From Candidatus Villigracilis vicinus (GTDB lineage Bacteria; Chloroflexota; Anaerolineae; Anaerolineales; Villigracilaceae), in assembly GCA_016721315.1 (NCBI GenBank), contig JADKIL010000019.1:184110-248109 (forward strand): a stretch of 64,000 nt of DNA. Reading direction: 5' to 3'. The translations under genes and the position numbers were made by a program. Shown piece by piece: positions 50,855 to 59,079 of the stretch. The notes under the pieces are model-generated. The model was given only the letters and a program-made list of their open reading frames with translations, made no database searches and was not told where the DNA came from. The first letter of the stretch is position 1; every line of letters starts with the position of its first letter.

Positions 50855-51497
50855 TCCGCGTCATTACGATCAAAAAGCCCGGCAACTTAAAACCCGGGTG
50901 ATGACTGTTTTTACAAAATGGGGGCTGAATCCGAGGTTTAAACGCTGGCGTCTGACTCAGGATTCTGAGACTGGAATGGTCGTCTTATTTGGTGTCCTTA
51001 ATGATAAATACATTGCTGAACATACCTCGATCCCTTTCAGCGATTATTTTGCTCCCCGTTTTTTGCATGACCTTGCAAATGAACTGCAGGTACAGGTGGT
51101 ATCTTGCACCAGTGAGAGTCTTCGTTATGCGTTTATTCTGGATCGCGGTAGTTTCGGAATGCTGCCAAGTCACGTCGATTATCCATTTGTAAATAATGGA
51201 AAGGTCATGGTCCGAGTTGTTTTTGAGGATGACCCTCAACCCGATCCGGTCCCGAAGGTTGAAACTCTTGTTCTGACCGATAACAGATTTATGCGTCAGG
51301 TTGCCGGAGCTTTTATGAAAGTTTTCGAAGATATCAAACTCAGAGATGATGCCGCTTTGTTGCTTTCTGCTCAAAACCCGCCCGATATCGTGATTATTAA
51401 TCAAGAAGAATTTAATACGCGGGTGGCGGAGCATGAGGTCAATCGTTTGAAAGTTAAACACATCAAGGAATATTTTAATGAGGTAGAGAAGAGCTAA
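50838..51497 (+). CDS. Unknown cytoplasmic protein, 219 aa
   Basis: ATG 50838, after AGAAGGAAG, lies inside the previous gene's end, so the pair is coupled. The product has no membrane segment. Its first half has mixed alpha/beta character (VMTVFTKWGLNPRFKRW, GMVVLFGVLNDKYIAEH), the middle resembles a beta domain (SLRYAFILDRG), and the C-terminal helix is charged. I recognise no family. It may act with the membrane protein upstream and the SLOG protein downstream. Confidence 0.6.
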   Translation: MIKGIDPRHYDQKARQLKTRVMTVFTKWGLNPRFKRWRLTQDSETGMVVLFGVLNDKYIAEHTSIPFSDYFAPRFLHDLANELQVQVVSCTSESLRYAFILDRGSFGMLPSHVDYPFVNNGKVMVRVVFEDDPQPDPVPKVETLVLTDNRFMRQVAGAFMKVFEDIKLRDDAALLLSAQNPPDIVIINQEEFNTRVAEHEVNRLKVKHIKEYFNEVEKS

Positions 51498-51499
51498 CC

Positions 51500-51658
51500 A
51501 TGAAATTAAATATGATTTTTATCGTTATGGATCTGCTTACCCTGCTTATCTACCCATTTGTGTTTATACATGGCAGGTTTCGCCGCTTGGTAAAAGTAAA
51601 AGAAGCTGGCGTTCCTGGAGTCCCATTGCCTGTGGTTTTGGTCATATTGAATAAGTGA
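51500..51658 (+). CDS. Small membrane protein (52 aa)
   Basis: ATG 51500 begins two bases after the previous stop. An N-terminal helix (MIFIVMDLLTLLIYPFVFI) is followed by basic residues (HGRFRRLVKVK) and a second, shorter hydrophobic end. The tight spacing supports co-translation with its neighbours. No family is recognised. Confidence 0.55.
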   Translation: MKLNMIFIVMDLLTLLIYPFVFIHGRFRRLVKVKEAGVPGVPLPVVLVILNK

Positions 51659-51695
51659 ATAATTTTTGAAACGAATACCTGAAAGAAGGATGATT

Positions 51696-52418
51696 ATGCG
51701 TACTCAAACGATCGAATTCCCCGACAGAAAAACGCAGTGTATTTTCCCGGTTGCGCGGTTGCAGCTTTCCGAGGCGTTAACAGAACTGAATCTTGAAAGC
51801 GGATTTCCTGTCATTGTATTAATAGGCGGTGCGATCGAAGATCAAGAAGCTGTCATAGCTGACAAAGCCATTCACACGATCGCCAGACTGGCGCAGGAAA
51901 TGAAAGCTCTAGTTGTTTGTGGGGGGACGGACATGGGCGTTATGGCTGTCATCGGTCAGGTGCGCTCAGAGCACGCTTACACTTTCCCTTTGGTGGGAAT
52001 AACTCTGGAAGATCTTGTTGCCTGGCCGGGCGGTCCGCAAAGCACGAAATTTTTATGGTGGGGCAAGGAACGTTGGCAGTTGGAGCCGCATTACCCATAC
52101 TTCATTCTGGTTCCAGGCAGTCAGTTCGGAGATGAGTCAGCGTGGATCGATGATGCTGCGGCTGTATTCTCAAAGGGTTTTCAATCTGTGACGGTTCTGA
52201 TCAATGGCGGCGAGATTTCAAGAAAAGATATTCAACTGAGCTTGGAAAGAGGGCGCCCTGTCATCGCATTAAGTCGTACGGGACGTTTGGCGGATGAAAT
52301 ATCGAGGGACTTTGACCGTAACGGATTGATCACGGTCGTTTCGGGGAATGCGGATGAACGGATCAGCGAAGCGATTCGCACCCTTTTGCATGTCGATCGA
52401 CCTCGTGCTTCTTCTTGA
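51696..52418 (+). CDS. SLOG-fold (LSDAT/TRPM-SLOG-like) predicted ligand-binding protein
   Basis: ATG 51696 is favoured by AGAAGGA ending at 51690, and gives 240 residues. The Rossmann-like SLOG pattern is clear: VIVLIGGAIEDQEAV, ALVVCGGTDMGVMAVIG, a PLVGITLEDLVAWPGGP segment, YFILVPGSQFGDES, VLINGGEISRKD and GRPVIALSRTGRLADEI. Such domains are thought to bind nucleotide-derived ligands and, in other bacteria, accompany membrane effectors in defence-type loci. The ligand here is unknown. It lies between a small membrane gene and an SPFH gene. Confidence 0.75.
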   Translation: MRTQTIEFPDRKTQCIFPVARLQLSEALTELNLESGFPVIVLIGGAIEDQEAVIADKAIHTIARLAQEMKALVVCGGTDMGVMAVIGQVRSEHAYTFPLVGITLEDLVAWPGGPQSTKFLWWGKERWQLEPHYPYFILVPGSQFGDESAWIDDAAAVFSKGFQSVTVLINGGEISRKDIQLSLERGRPVIALSRTGRLADEISRDFDRNGLITVVSGNADERISEAIRTLLHVDRPRASS

Positions 52419-52473
52419 ACAAGCGCGATTAACTTTATTCTTCACCATCATGATATAGAAAAAGGAGCAAGCC

Positions 52474-52653
52474 ATGGGACGCAAAGGTACAAGTAAACGT
52501 AAGCCGAAACAGAATAAGCAGAGTGCGAATGCCAATATCACTGTCAGCAGTAATTCGCCGGTGCAAGCCTTGGTGAAAGACAAAGGCACATCCACACAAA
52601 ACGATCCCGCAAAGATATCAGGCGGATGGAATAAAAAGAAAAAGAAACATTAG
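52474..52653 (+). CDS. Small basic protein (59 aa)
   Basis: ATG 52474 with AAAGGAG eight bases upstream. It is Lys/Arg/Asn/Gln rich, starting MGRKGTSKRKPKQNKQ and ending WNKKKKKH, so it is probably disordered or nucleic-acid binding. The strong ribosome site supports expression. No family is recognised. Confidence 0.55.
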   Translation: MGRKGTSKRKPKQNKQSANANITVSSNSPVQALVKDKGTSTQNDPAKISGGWNKKKKKH

Positions 52654-52688
52654 ACTCAGTCGTTTTGTGAAGAAGGATTGGAGTTCCA

Positions 52689-53543
52689 ATGAGAACAATT
52701 TATGGATTTGTTTACACCCTGCGCCCGTACGAACGCGGTATTCAGGAAACGTTGGGTAAATATAATGGCTTTGTGATGCCCGGTTTGGGATTTCAAATCC
52801 CGTTGGTGCATATTACCCGTGTTCGCGATGTGCGTGAGCACACCATGGATATCCACCCGCAGGCCGTCATCACCAAAGATAATGTTGAGATCATGGTGGA
52901 TGGCATTATGTGGGTGCGACCAACCATCGATGAAGAAGCGATCAAAAGAACTTTCTACAATATCGATGACTGGCAGCGGGCGATCGTTCAACTGGCAATG
53001 ACCAACCTGCGGCAGGAATTCGGCGATCTCACCCTCGACGAGAGCCTGGTCGCACGTGAGACGATCGCTACCAACCTTCAGCGTGTTCTGAATACGTATG
53101 CTGTCGAATGGGGGCTGACCGTCAGCAAGGTAGAGATCCGCCTGATCGACCCACCGGATGATATTAAGAAAGCCATGCACAAACAAAAGACAGCCGAGCA
53201 AGAGCGACGCTCAATGCGCCTCCTGGCGACAGGTGAGTTTGAAGCTGCGGAACAGCAGAAACTGGCGATCATTCAGCGTGCTGAAGGTGAGCGTGAAGCG
53301 GTCATTCAGGTCGCTCAAGGCAAGGCAGAGGCGATCCGCCTGGTCAATGAAGCCGCCGAAAAATATTTTGTCGGCAATGCCCAGGAATTGAAGAAGCTGG
53401 AGATGATCGAAAATTCTCTGCGCGAGAATTCAAAGATCGTTATTACAGAACATGGTATCAGTCCGACACTTTTGCTGGGCAGTCTGCCTGTTAGTACAGA
53501 CGGCGAAAAGGTCAATAAGATATTGAAAAGCATCCATAATTAG
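52689..53543 (+). CDS. SPFH/Band 7 domain protein
   Basis: A 284-residue protein of the stomatin/prohibitin/flotillin type. Its SPFH domain (about 10-180) includes RPYERGIQETLGKY, VREHTMDIHPQAVITKDNV and FYNIDDWQRAIVQLAMTNLR. A coiled coil follows (KQKTAEQERRSM, ATGEFEAAEQQKLAIIQRAEGEREA). The N-terminal hydrophobic part is short, so it may associate with the membrane peripherally. It organises membrane microdomains or proteases in other bacteria. Confidence 0.92.
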   Translation: MRTIYGFVYTLRPYERGIQETLGKYNGFVMPGLGFQIPLVHITRVRDVREHTMDIHPQAVITKDNVEIMVDGIMWVRPTIDEEAIKRTFYNIDDWQRAIVQLAMTNLRQEFGDLTLDESLVARETIATNLQRVLNTYAVEWGLTVSKVEIRLIDPPDDIKKAMHKQKTAEQERRSMRLLATGEFEAAEQQKLAIIQRAEGEREAVIQVAQGKAEAIRLVNEAAEKYFVGNAQELKKLEMIENSLRENSKIVITEHGISPTLLLGSLPVSTDGEKVNKILKSIHN

Positions 53544-53683
53544 AAGAACAAGCGCTGGTAGACGAGGATGTTCTCTCTGATAGAGCTCATACCATGATAA
53601 TTCGATCGGTAATGGTGGTTCTCGTTATTTGTGCAGCCTGTCTGTATTTTCCCCTCAATCGGAAATTAACAGGAGGTTTCAAA

Positions 53684-54172
53684 ATGTCAATTTGGATTGA
53701 TGACTTGATCCCGATCTGGTCTGTATGGGTACTTCCTTATCTAATTTTTTTGCCCATATGGATAAGCGGGCTTGTTTGGGCAGCCTGGAAAATGGACGAA
53801 CAACTCTTTCGTTCCTTTATCAGCGCCTGTTTATTCGTTCTGCTTTCGGCTGCACTGGTCTATTACTTCTTTCCAACATATGTGAAACGCCCTGTTTTGC
53901 CCGGCGGTAATTGGACAACTCGAATCTTGCAGATGGTCTATCAAAATGACGGCGACTATAACGCTTTTCCAAGCGGACACGTCTCTCAAACGTCACTGAT
54001 CTGCCTGTTCTATGGACACTTGTATCCCAGCCTGATGTGGCTTTGGGTTGGCATGGTGATCGTTGTTATTTTCTCCACACTCTTTACCCGCCAGCATTAT
54101 CTGGCTGATCTGCTTGGTGGACTTTTGATCGCATGGGCAGGCTACAGGTTTGGTTTGTATTTGTATCCATAA
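53684..54172 (+). CDS. PAP2-family phosphatase
   Basis: AGGAGG at 53671-53676 selects ATG 53684 and gives 162 residues. An earlier ATG (53594) would add a hydrophobic extension. The three acid-phosphatase motifs are present: KRPVLPGG (motif 1, variant), NAFPSGHVSQT (motif 2, His) and SLTFTRQHYLADLLGG in variant form (motif 3, His). Five or so helices surround them. The enzyme removes phosphate from lipid phosphates such as undecaprenyl pyrophosphate or phosphatidic acid at the outer membrane face. Confidence 0.88.
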   Translation: MSIWIDDLIPIWSVWVLPYLIFLPIWISGLVWAAWKMDEQLFRSFISACLFVLLSAALVYYFFPTYVKRPVLPGGNWTTRILQMVYQNDGDYNAFPSGHVSQTSLICLFYGHLYPSLMWLWVGMVIVVIFSTLFTRQHYLADLLGGLLIAWAGYRFGLYLYP

Positions 54173-54208
54173 TAGCATGCTTAGTATGGAGAAGAAAGGT
54201 GTTCGAAT

Positions 54209-55330
54209 ATGAACCGAAGCACAATTTCTTTAGGGCGCATTCTCGGCATTCCGATCGGCTTGGATTATTCCTGGTTCCTGATCTTTGGGCTGCTTACTTG
54301 GTCGTTGGCAACAAATTATTATCCTGTTGAATTCAAGAACTGGAGTACAGCACAGTATTGGTTTTGGGGCGCAATAACTGTTGTTTTGATGTTTGGCAGT
54401 GTGTTGCTGCACGAATTGGGACACTCGGTAGTGGCACAGAGATTTAAAGTCCAGGTGCGCAGTATTACATTATTTGTCTTTGGTGGAGTCGCCCAACTGG
54501 GAAGTGAACCACCCAGTGCCAGAGCAGAATTATGGATCGCCATAGCCGGTCCCGTTACAAGTTTTGCCCTGGCAATTTTCTTTAGCTTGATGCAACCCCT
54601 TGTCGACACTTTGGCGCCCGTTCTTGCTGTTACAAAGTACCTTGCATATATCAATGGATCATTGGGGCTTTTCAATTTGATTCCTGGATTTCCATTAGAT
54701 GGTGGGCGTGTCTTTAGAGCCATGATTTGGGGTGCCACGCAAAGTCTGCGGCGCGCAACTCTGATCGCCGCAAACCTGGGGCGTTTTATTGCTTTTTGTT
54801 TTATTGCTCTGGGGGTATGGCAAATGTTCACCGGCAATTTTGGCAATGGCTTATGGATCGCCTTTATCGGCTGGTTTTTGGAAAGTGCTGCATCATCCCA
54901 GATCAGTCAGCAGACGATCCATGACTTGTTGTCGGGGCATCATGTGTCAGATGCCATGCGAAAACACTACGTAACAATTTTCCCCGATACCACCCTGGAA
55001 CAATTAATAAATAAGCACATTCTTGGGGATGGGCAGCGTGTCCTGGTCATTAAACAGAACGATTTGGTCATCGGTTTGCTGACCTTGCATACCATCAAAT
55101 CGATTCCATCTTCTGATTGGGCAACGACAAGCGCAGTCCATGCCATGATACCCATTGCAAAGATGAAATGGATACGACCAGATGCGGAACTGGCACCTGC
55201 CCTCGAAGAAATGGATAGAGATGGGGTCAGTCAATTGCCGGTCATGATAGGCGACCAGATCCAGGGCATATTGGGTCGGGATGACATCATTAGTTTTTTA
55301 AGGACCATAAGTGAGTTCAGTCGCAATTAA
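54209..55330 (+). CDS. Site-2 protease (M50) with CBS pair
   Basis: A 373-residue membrane metalloprotease. HELGHSVVAQ (about 68-77) gives two zinc ligands and the catalytic Glu, and NLIPGFPLDGGRVFRAM (about 155) gives the third ligand. Six helices span residues 1-235. Two C-terminal CBS domains (about 245-370) probably bind adenine nucleotides and set activity. Proteins of this type cleave membrane-bound regulators or signal remnants. The substrate may be an anti-sigma, but none adjoins. Confidence 0.93.
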   Translation: MNRSTISLGRILGIPIGLDYSWFLIFGLLTWSLATNYYPVEFKNWSTAQYWFWGAITVVLMFGSVLLHELGHSVVAQRFKVQVRSITLFVFGGVAQLGSEPPSARAELWIAIAGPVTSFALAIFFSLMQPLVDTLAPVLAVTKYLAYINGSLGLFNLIPGFPLDGGRVFRAMIWGATQSLRRATLIAANLGRFIAFCFIALGVWQMFTGNFGNGLWIAFIGWFLESAASSQISQQTIHDLLSGHHVSDAMRKHYVTIFPDTTLEQLINKHILGDGQRVLVIKQNDLVIGLLTLHTIKSIPSSDWATTSAVHAMIPIAKMKWIRPDAELAPALEEMDRDGVSQLPVMIGDQIQGILGRDDIISFLRTISEFSRN

Positions 55331-55376
55331 AACTGTGCCCTTTGGAATGTTGATGAATTTTATTAGGAGATAAACC

Positions 55377-56138
55377 ATGAATGAGTTTAAGGATAAAGTT
55401 GCACTTGTCACCGGGGCTGGTTCAGGCATTGGCAGGGCGTGTGCGTTGATGTTTGCAAAAGCAGGCGCCAAGCTCATTGTCGCAGACATTGTAGTAGCTG
55501 GCGGAGAAGAAACCGTCCGTTTGATAAACACTGCTGGCGGAGAAGCCGTTTTTACTTCTTGTGATGTCACAAAATCGGAAGAAGTTAAATCAGTGATGAC
55601 AACGGCACTTAAAAATTACGGCAGGCTGGACTACGCCTGCAACAACGCAGGCATTGGCGGACCGTCCATGCTCACTGGCGAATATAAGGAAGAAGATTGG
55701 CGCGCAGTCATTGATGTGAATCTGATCGGGGCGTGGTTGTGCATGAAATATGAGCTTGAGATCATGCAAAAACAAGGCGGAGGCGTGATCGTGAATATGG
55801 CATCCATTTTGGGGAAGGTTGGCTTTGCAACAGCATCCGCTTACGTGGCAGCCAAACATGGATTAATAGGTCTAACCGAGACAGCGGCATTGGAATATGC
55901 CACGCAGAATATTCGCGTCAATGCTGTTTGCCCGGGTTTCATTTACACCCCATTGCTGGAGAAAGCGGGTATGAAGACCGGTACAGACTTGCATACCCAG
56001 ATCTCGAATCTTCATCCGATGAAGCGTATGGGCACATCTGAAGAAATCGCCAATGCAGTCACCTGGCTTTGTTCGGACGCTGCCTCGTTCATTACTGGTC
56101 ATGCATTGATGGTGGATGGCGGCTATACAGCGCAGTAG
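55377..56138 (+). CDS. Short-chain dehydrogenase/reductase
   Basis: A classical SDR of 253 residues with the cofactor motif TGAGSGIG (about 12-19), NNAGIGG (about 90), the active-site Ser in NMASILGKVG and Tyr-x3-Lys in AYVAAKHG, and the NAVCPGFI segment. AGGAG precedes the ATG. An acidic residue after beta-2 (VAD) suggests NAD(H) preference. The substrate is unknown. It is in line with the genes before and after but not obviously linked in function. Confidence 0.93.
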   Translation: MNEFKDKVALVTGAGSGIGRACALMFAKAGAKLIVADIVVAGGEETVRLINTAGGEAVFTSCDVTKSEEVKSVMTTALKNYGRLDYACNNAGIGGPSMLTGEYKEEDWRAVIDVNLIGAWLCMKYELEIMQKQGGGVIVNMASILGKVGFATASAYVAAKHGLIGLTETAALEYATQNIRVNAVCPGFIYTPLLEKAGMKTGTDLHTQISNLHPMKRMGTSEEIANAVTWLCSDAASFITGHALMVDGGYTAQ

Positions 56139-56166
56139 TGGATGGAAAGATCGTAAAGGAGTTCCT

Positions 56167-57669
56167 GTGAATATACATATAAATGAAAAGCATCACCGCA
56201 CTATTTTACAGAGCATTGCACGCAGGGTGATGATCGAGCGGGGGTTGTGGCCTGATTTTTCAGATGAAGCACTTGCTGAAATTAAAAGGATTCAAATGTC
56301 CATCAATAAACCAGCCAGGGATGACTCAAATGTCCGTGATATGCGCAATCTTCCTTGGGCATCTATTGATAATGATGATTCACTCGACCTGGATCAACTG
56401 ACTGTTGCTCAGACAATGCCCGATGGCAAAGTCAGGATCATGGTTGCCATTGCGGACGTGGATGCGCTCGTCCACAATGGGACGGCGTTGGATAACCATG
56501 CCCGCCACAATACCACTTCTGTGTATACGGCTGCCAGAATATTCCCAATGCTACCCGACCTGCTTTCCACGAATTTGACTTCACTCAATCTTAATGAAGG
56601 ACGTCTCGCTCTTGTAGTTGCAATGGAACTCGGCGCTGATGGTTCACTTTTGGATTCCAGTATGTATCGGGCGTTGGTTTGTAATCATGCCAAGCTGGCG
56701 TATAACAATATTGCCCCATGGTTGGAAGGAAGCGGCATTGTTCCTGAAGCGGTCTCTTCTGTGATCGGCTTGGCAGAAAATTTGCTCCTACAGGATAAAG
56801 CCGCCCAAAATTTGAAGAAACTACGCCATGCCAATGGAGCGTTAACCCTGGAGACCGTCGAGTCAAAACCAGTATTTGACGGCGACCAGATTAGGACACT
56901 GGAAATCGAAGAGAAGAATCGTGCCAAGGAACTCATTGAAGATTTTATGATTGCTGCGAACGGCGTCACGGCGCGTTACCTTGCCGCCAACGATTTTCCC
57001 TCGATCCGGCGTGTCGTGCGAACGCCAAAACGCTGGGAACGGATCATTGAGATCGCCTGGGATCAACACTATGAGCTTCCCTCCGAACCGGACTCAAAAG
57101 CGTTGGAAGATTTTCTCGTCCAAGCCAAAGCTGTGGATCCGATCCGCTTCCCTGACTTGTCTCTGGCTGTGATCAAACTTCTGGGTTCTGGTGAATATGT
57201 AGCCGAATCTTCTGATGAAACCGCTCCAGGACACTTTGGACTTGCAGTCAAAGATTATGCCCATTCCACGGCTCCAAATCGTCGCTATCCAGATCTGCTT
57301 ACCCAGCGGTTATTGAAGGCGGCATTGGAGGGAAAGCCTTGCCCTTATAGTAAAGATGAACTGGATGAATTGGCAGTCCACTGTACAGAGGCGGAGGATG
57401 CAGCCACAAAGGTGGAAAGACGCGTTGAAAAATCCGCCGCTGCTCTCATGCTTGAATCGAGTCTTGGAGAGACGTTCGAATCTATTGTCACTGGCGCCTC
57501 TGAAAAAGGAACATGGGTTCGGCTGCTTACGATCCCTGTGGAGGGCAAACTGGAAGAAGGTTTTGAAGGTTTGGATGTAGGAGACCAGATCAGGGTACAA
57601 CTCATATTGGTGGATGTGCAAAAGGGCTTTATCGATTTTAGAAAAATCAATTCATCCAGAAAGATATAA
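56167..57669 (+). CDS. RNB-domain ribonuclease (RNase II/R type)
   Basis: GTG 56167 after AAGGAG gives 500 residues. The RNB catalytic core has the acidic site in SIDNDDSLDLDQLTVA, ADVDALVHNGTALDNHA, HFGLAVKDYAHSTAPNRRYPDLLTQR (substrate and metal positions) and a terminal S1-like strand (GDQIRVQLILVDVQKGFIDF). The N-terminal cold-shock domains of RNase II/R are absent, so it is a shortened 3'-5' exoribonuclease. It follows the SDR gene closely and may be co-transcribed with the next gene. Confidence 0.9.
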   Translation: MNIHINEKHHRTILQSIARRVMIERGLWPDFSDEALAEIKRIQMSINKPARDDSNVRDMRNLPWASIDNDDSLDLDQLTVAQTMPDGKVRIMVAIADVDALVHNGTALDNHARHNTTSVYTAARIFPMLPDLLSTNLTSLNLNEGRLALVVAMELGADGSLLDSSMYRALVCNHAKLAYNNIAPWLEGSGIVPEAVSSVIGLAENLLLQDKAAQNLKKLRHANGALTLETVESKPVFDGDQIRTLEIEEKNRAKELIEDFMIAANGVTARYLAANDFPSIRRVVRTPKRWERIIEIAWDQHYELPSEPDSKALEDFLVQAKAVDPIRFPDLSLAVIKLLGSGEYVAESSDETAPGHFGLAVKDYAHSTAPNRRYPDLLTQRLLKAALEGKPCPYSKDELDELAVHCTEAEDAATKVERRVEKSAAALMLESSLGETFESIVTGASEKGTWVRLLTIPVEGKLEEGFEGLDVGDQIRVQLILVDVQKGFIDFRKINSSRKI

Positions 57670-57679
57670 GGAGATTGCC

Positions 57680-58090
57680 ATGAAAAAAGAAATTGGTTTA
57701 TGGGTCGATCATCGAGAAGCCATCATTGTAATTCTTAACGATGGCGTGGAAGAGACGAAGCGTATTGCCTCCGGCAGCGGAAAGCACATCCGTTATTCCG
57801 GCAGTGCGCATTCCAAAACACCGCAAGGATTAAAAGAGGTTACAGCAGAAGATCAGAGAGATCGAAAATTTACAAACACCCTCAATAAATTTTACGATGA
57901 GATCATTGCTGCTATTCGTGATGCTGAGACCATTCAAATCTTTGGTCCCGGTGAGGCGAAGGGTGAACTGGAAAAACGTTTGGAGCATGAAGGACTCAAA
58001 GCACATGTCCTGGCAGTGGAAGCGGCGGACAAAATGACCGACCGTCAGGTCTCGGCGAAAGTCCGCGAGCGTTTTCCGGTTAAGAATTAA
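57680..58090 (+). CDS. Bacterial eRF1-domain-3-like protein
   Basis: A 136-residue protein starting MKKEIGLWVDHREAIIV, with the eRF1_3-type pattern FYDEIIAAIRDAETIQIFGPGEAKGELEKRL and a closing ADKMTDRQVSAKVRERF. Similar bacterial proteins are linked to ribosome-associated or stress functions, but the activity is not known. It begins 10 bases after the RNB ribonuclease stop with AAGGAG, suggesting a shared RNA-related role. Confidence 0.82.
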   Translation: MKKEIGLWVDHREAIIVILNDGVEETKRIASGSGKHIRYSGSAHSKTPQGLKEVTAEDQRDRKFTNTLNKFYDEIIAAIRDAETIQIFGPGEAKGELEKRLEHEGLKAHVLAVEAADKMTDRQVSAKVRERFPVKN

Positions 58091-58326
58091 ATAAACTGCC
58101 TGTTTGCGCATGTTTGAGGATTATTTTCTGTTTGGTCGCTGTATTCCAGTCATGACAGATTAATTGGGCACGCCCGTTTGCGAATTTTTTTCTTACTCTT
58201 TTCTAGTGACCTGACAGTTTTGCAAAAGAGTTTTGAAGCGATTTTGTGAACGGCGTTCGAAGCGAAAAAATTGTGGTTGATAGTAGGTATATTTCATAAG
58301 CACAGCCAGGAAGGTGAGTATGGTAA

Positions 58327-58359
58327 GGTGCTTGCGTCATTTTGTGGATCGCAAGCACC
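58327..58359. terminator. Hairpin in the gene-free interval 58091-58431
   Basis: GGTGCTTGCG and CGCAAGCACC pair perfectly around a 13-base loop. It lies between convergent genes and may act as a shared terminator, although no strong T tract follows. The rest of the 341-base interval is AT-rich with no gene. Confidence 0.5.
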
Positions 58360-58431
58360 AACGTGACTTGAGCCTTTTTCTGATCGGTTTGCGTTTCTGT
58401 CCTCCCTATGATGACACTGTCAGCTGACTAA

Positions 58432-59079
58432 TCAGTTCTTTTTTATTTCTATCAACCCCAGCTTCAGGGCAGTCAATACTGCTTGTGCCCGGTTTGGCTG
58501 TTTCATTTTTTCAAGAATGTTTTTTGCGTGACTTCTGATCGTCTCTTCGCTGACGTTTAACTGTGTAGCAATTTGACGATAGGTATTTGGTGTAGCCATC
58601 CATTCAAGCACTTCGTATTCTCTTGGTGTCAATGTAATTGAGTGAGTTTGTTGAGGGTGCATTCGACTAATAATTTTTTTCATTACATCGGGATGAAAAA
58701 ATGATTCCCCGCGTACTACTGCGTGAATTGCCCGTATCAATTCAGCAGGTTCGATGTGTTTTAGTACGTATCCTTCAATGCCTGCAGCAACCAGATCAAA
58801 AACGCGGTCATCCACTTCGGTTCCAGTTAACATCATTATTTTTATTCTGGGATTTGATTTTCGTAGCGCGAGCGCCATTTCCTGACCATCCATTTCAGGC
58901 ATGATGAGGTCAACGAGCACTAGTTCTGGGGTCAGGGATTTTGCCGCTTTCAAACCAACTCGTCCATTTTCCGCTTCACCAACCACCTCGATATCTGGTT
59001 CCAGACGAAGGACCATTGCCAACCCTTTGCGGACTACAGCATGGTCGTCAACGATGAGGATTCGAATCGGTTCAGGCAT
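58432..59079 (-). CDS. NarL/LuxR-family response regulator
   Basis: The start at 59079 (MPEPIRILIVDDHAVVRKG) gives 215 residues. The receiver has the DDH pocket, phosphoacceptor Asp in LVLVDLIMPEMDGQ, and Lys in YVLKHIE. The LuxR output domain (LTPREYEVLEWMATPNTYRQIA, VSEETIRSHAKNIL) follows. It overlaps the kinase gene end by 8 bases, showing coupling. The upstream extension to 59241 is inside the kinase and is not used. Confidence 0.94.
   Translation of the reverse strand: MPEPIRILIVDDHAVVRKGLAMVLRLEPDIEVVGEAENGRVGLKAAKSLTPELVLVDLIMPEMDGQEMALALRKSNPRIKIMMLTGTEVDDRVFDLVAAGIEGYVLKHIEPAELIRAIHAVVRGESFFHPDVMKKIISRMHPQQTHSITLTPREYEVLEWMATPNTYRQIATQLNVSEETIRSHAKNILEKMKQPNRAQAVLTALKLGLIEIKKN

Noticed and set aside
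53594..53683. Longer N-terminus for the PAP2 phosphatase
   Set aside because: AGGAGG is ideally placed for ATG 53684. The extension has no ribosome site and adds an unneeded helix, though it is not excluded.
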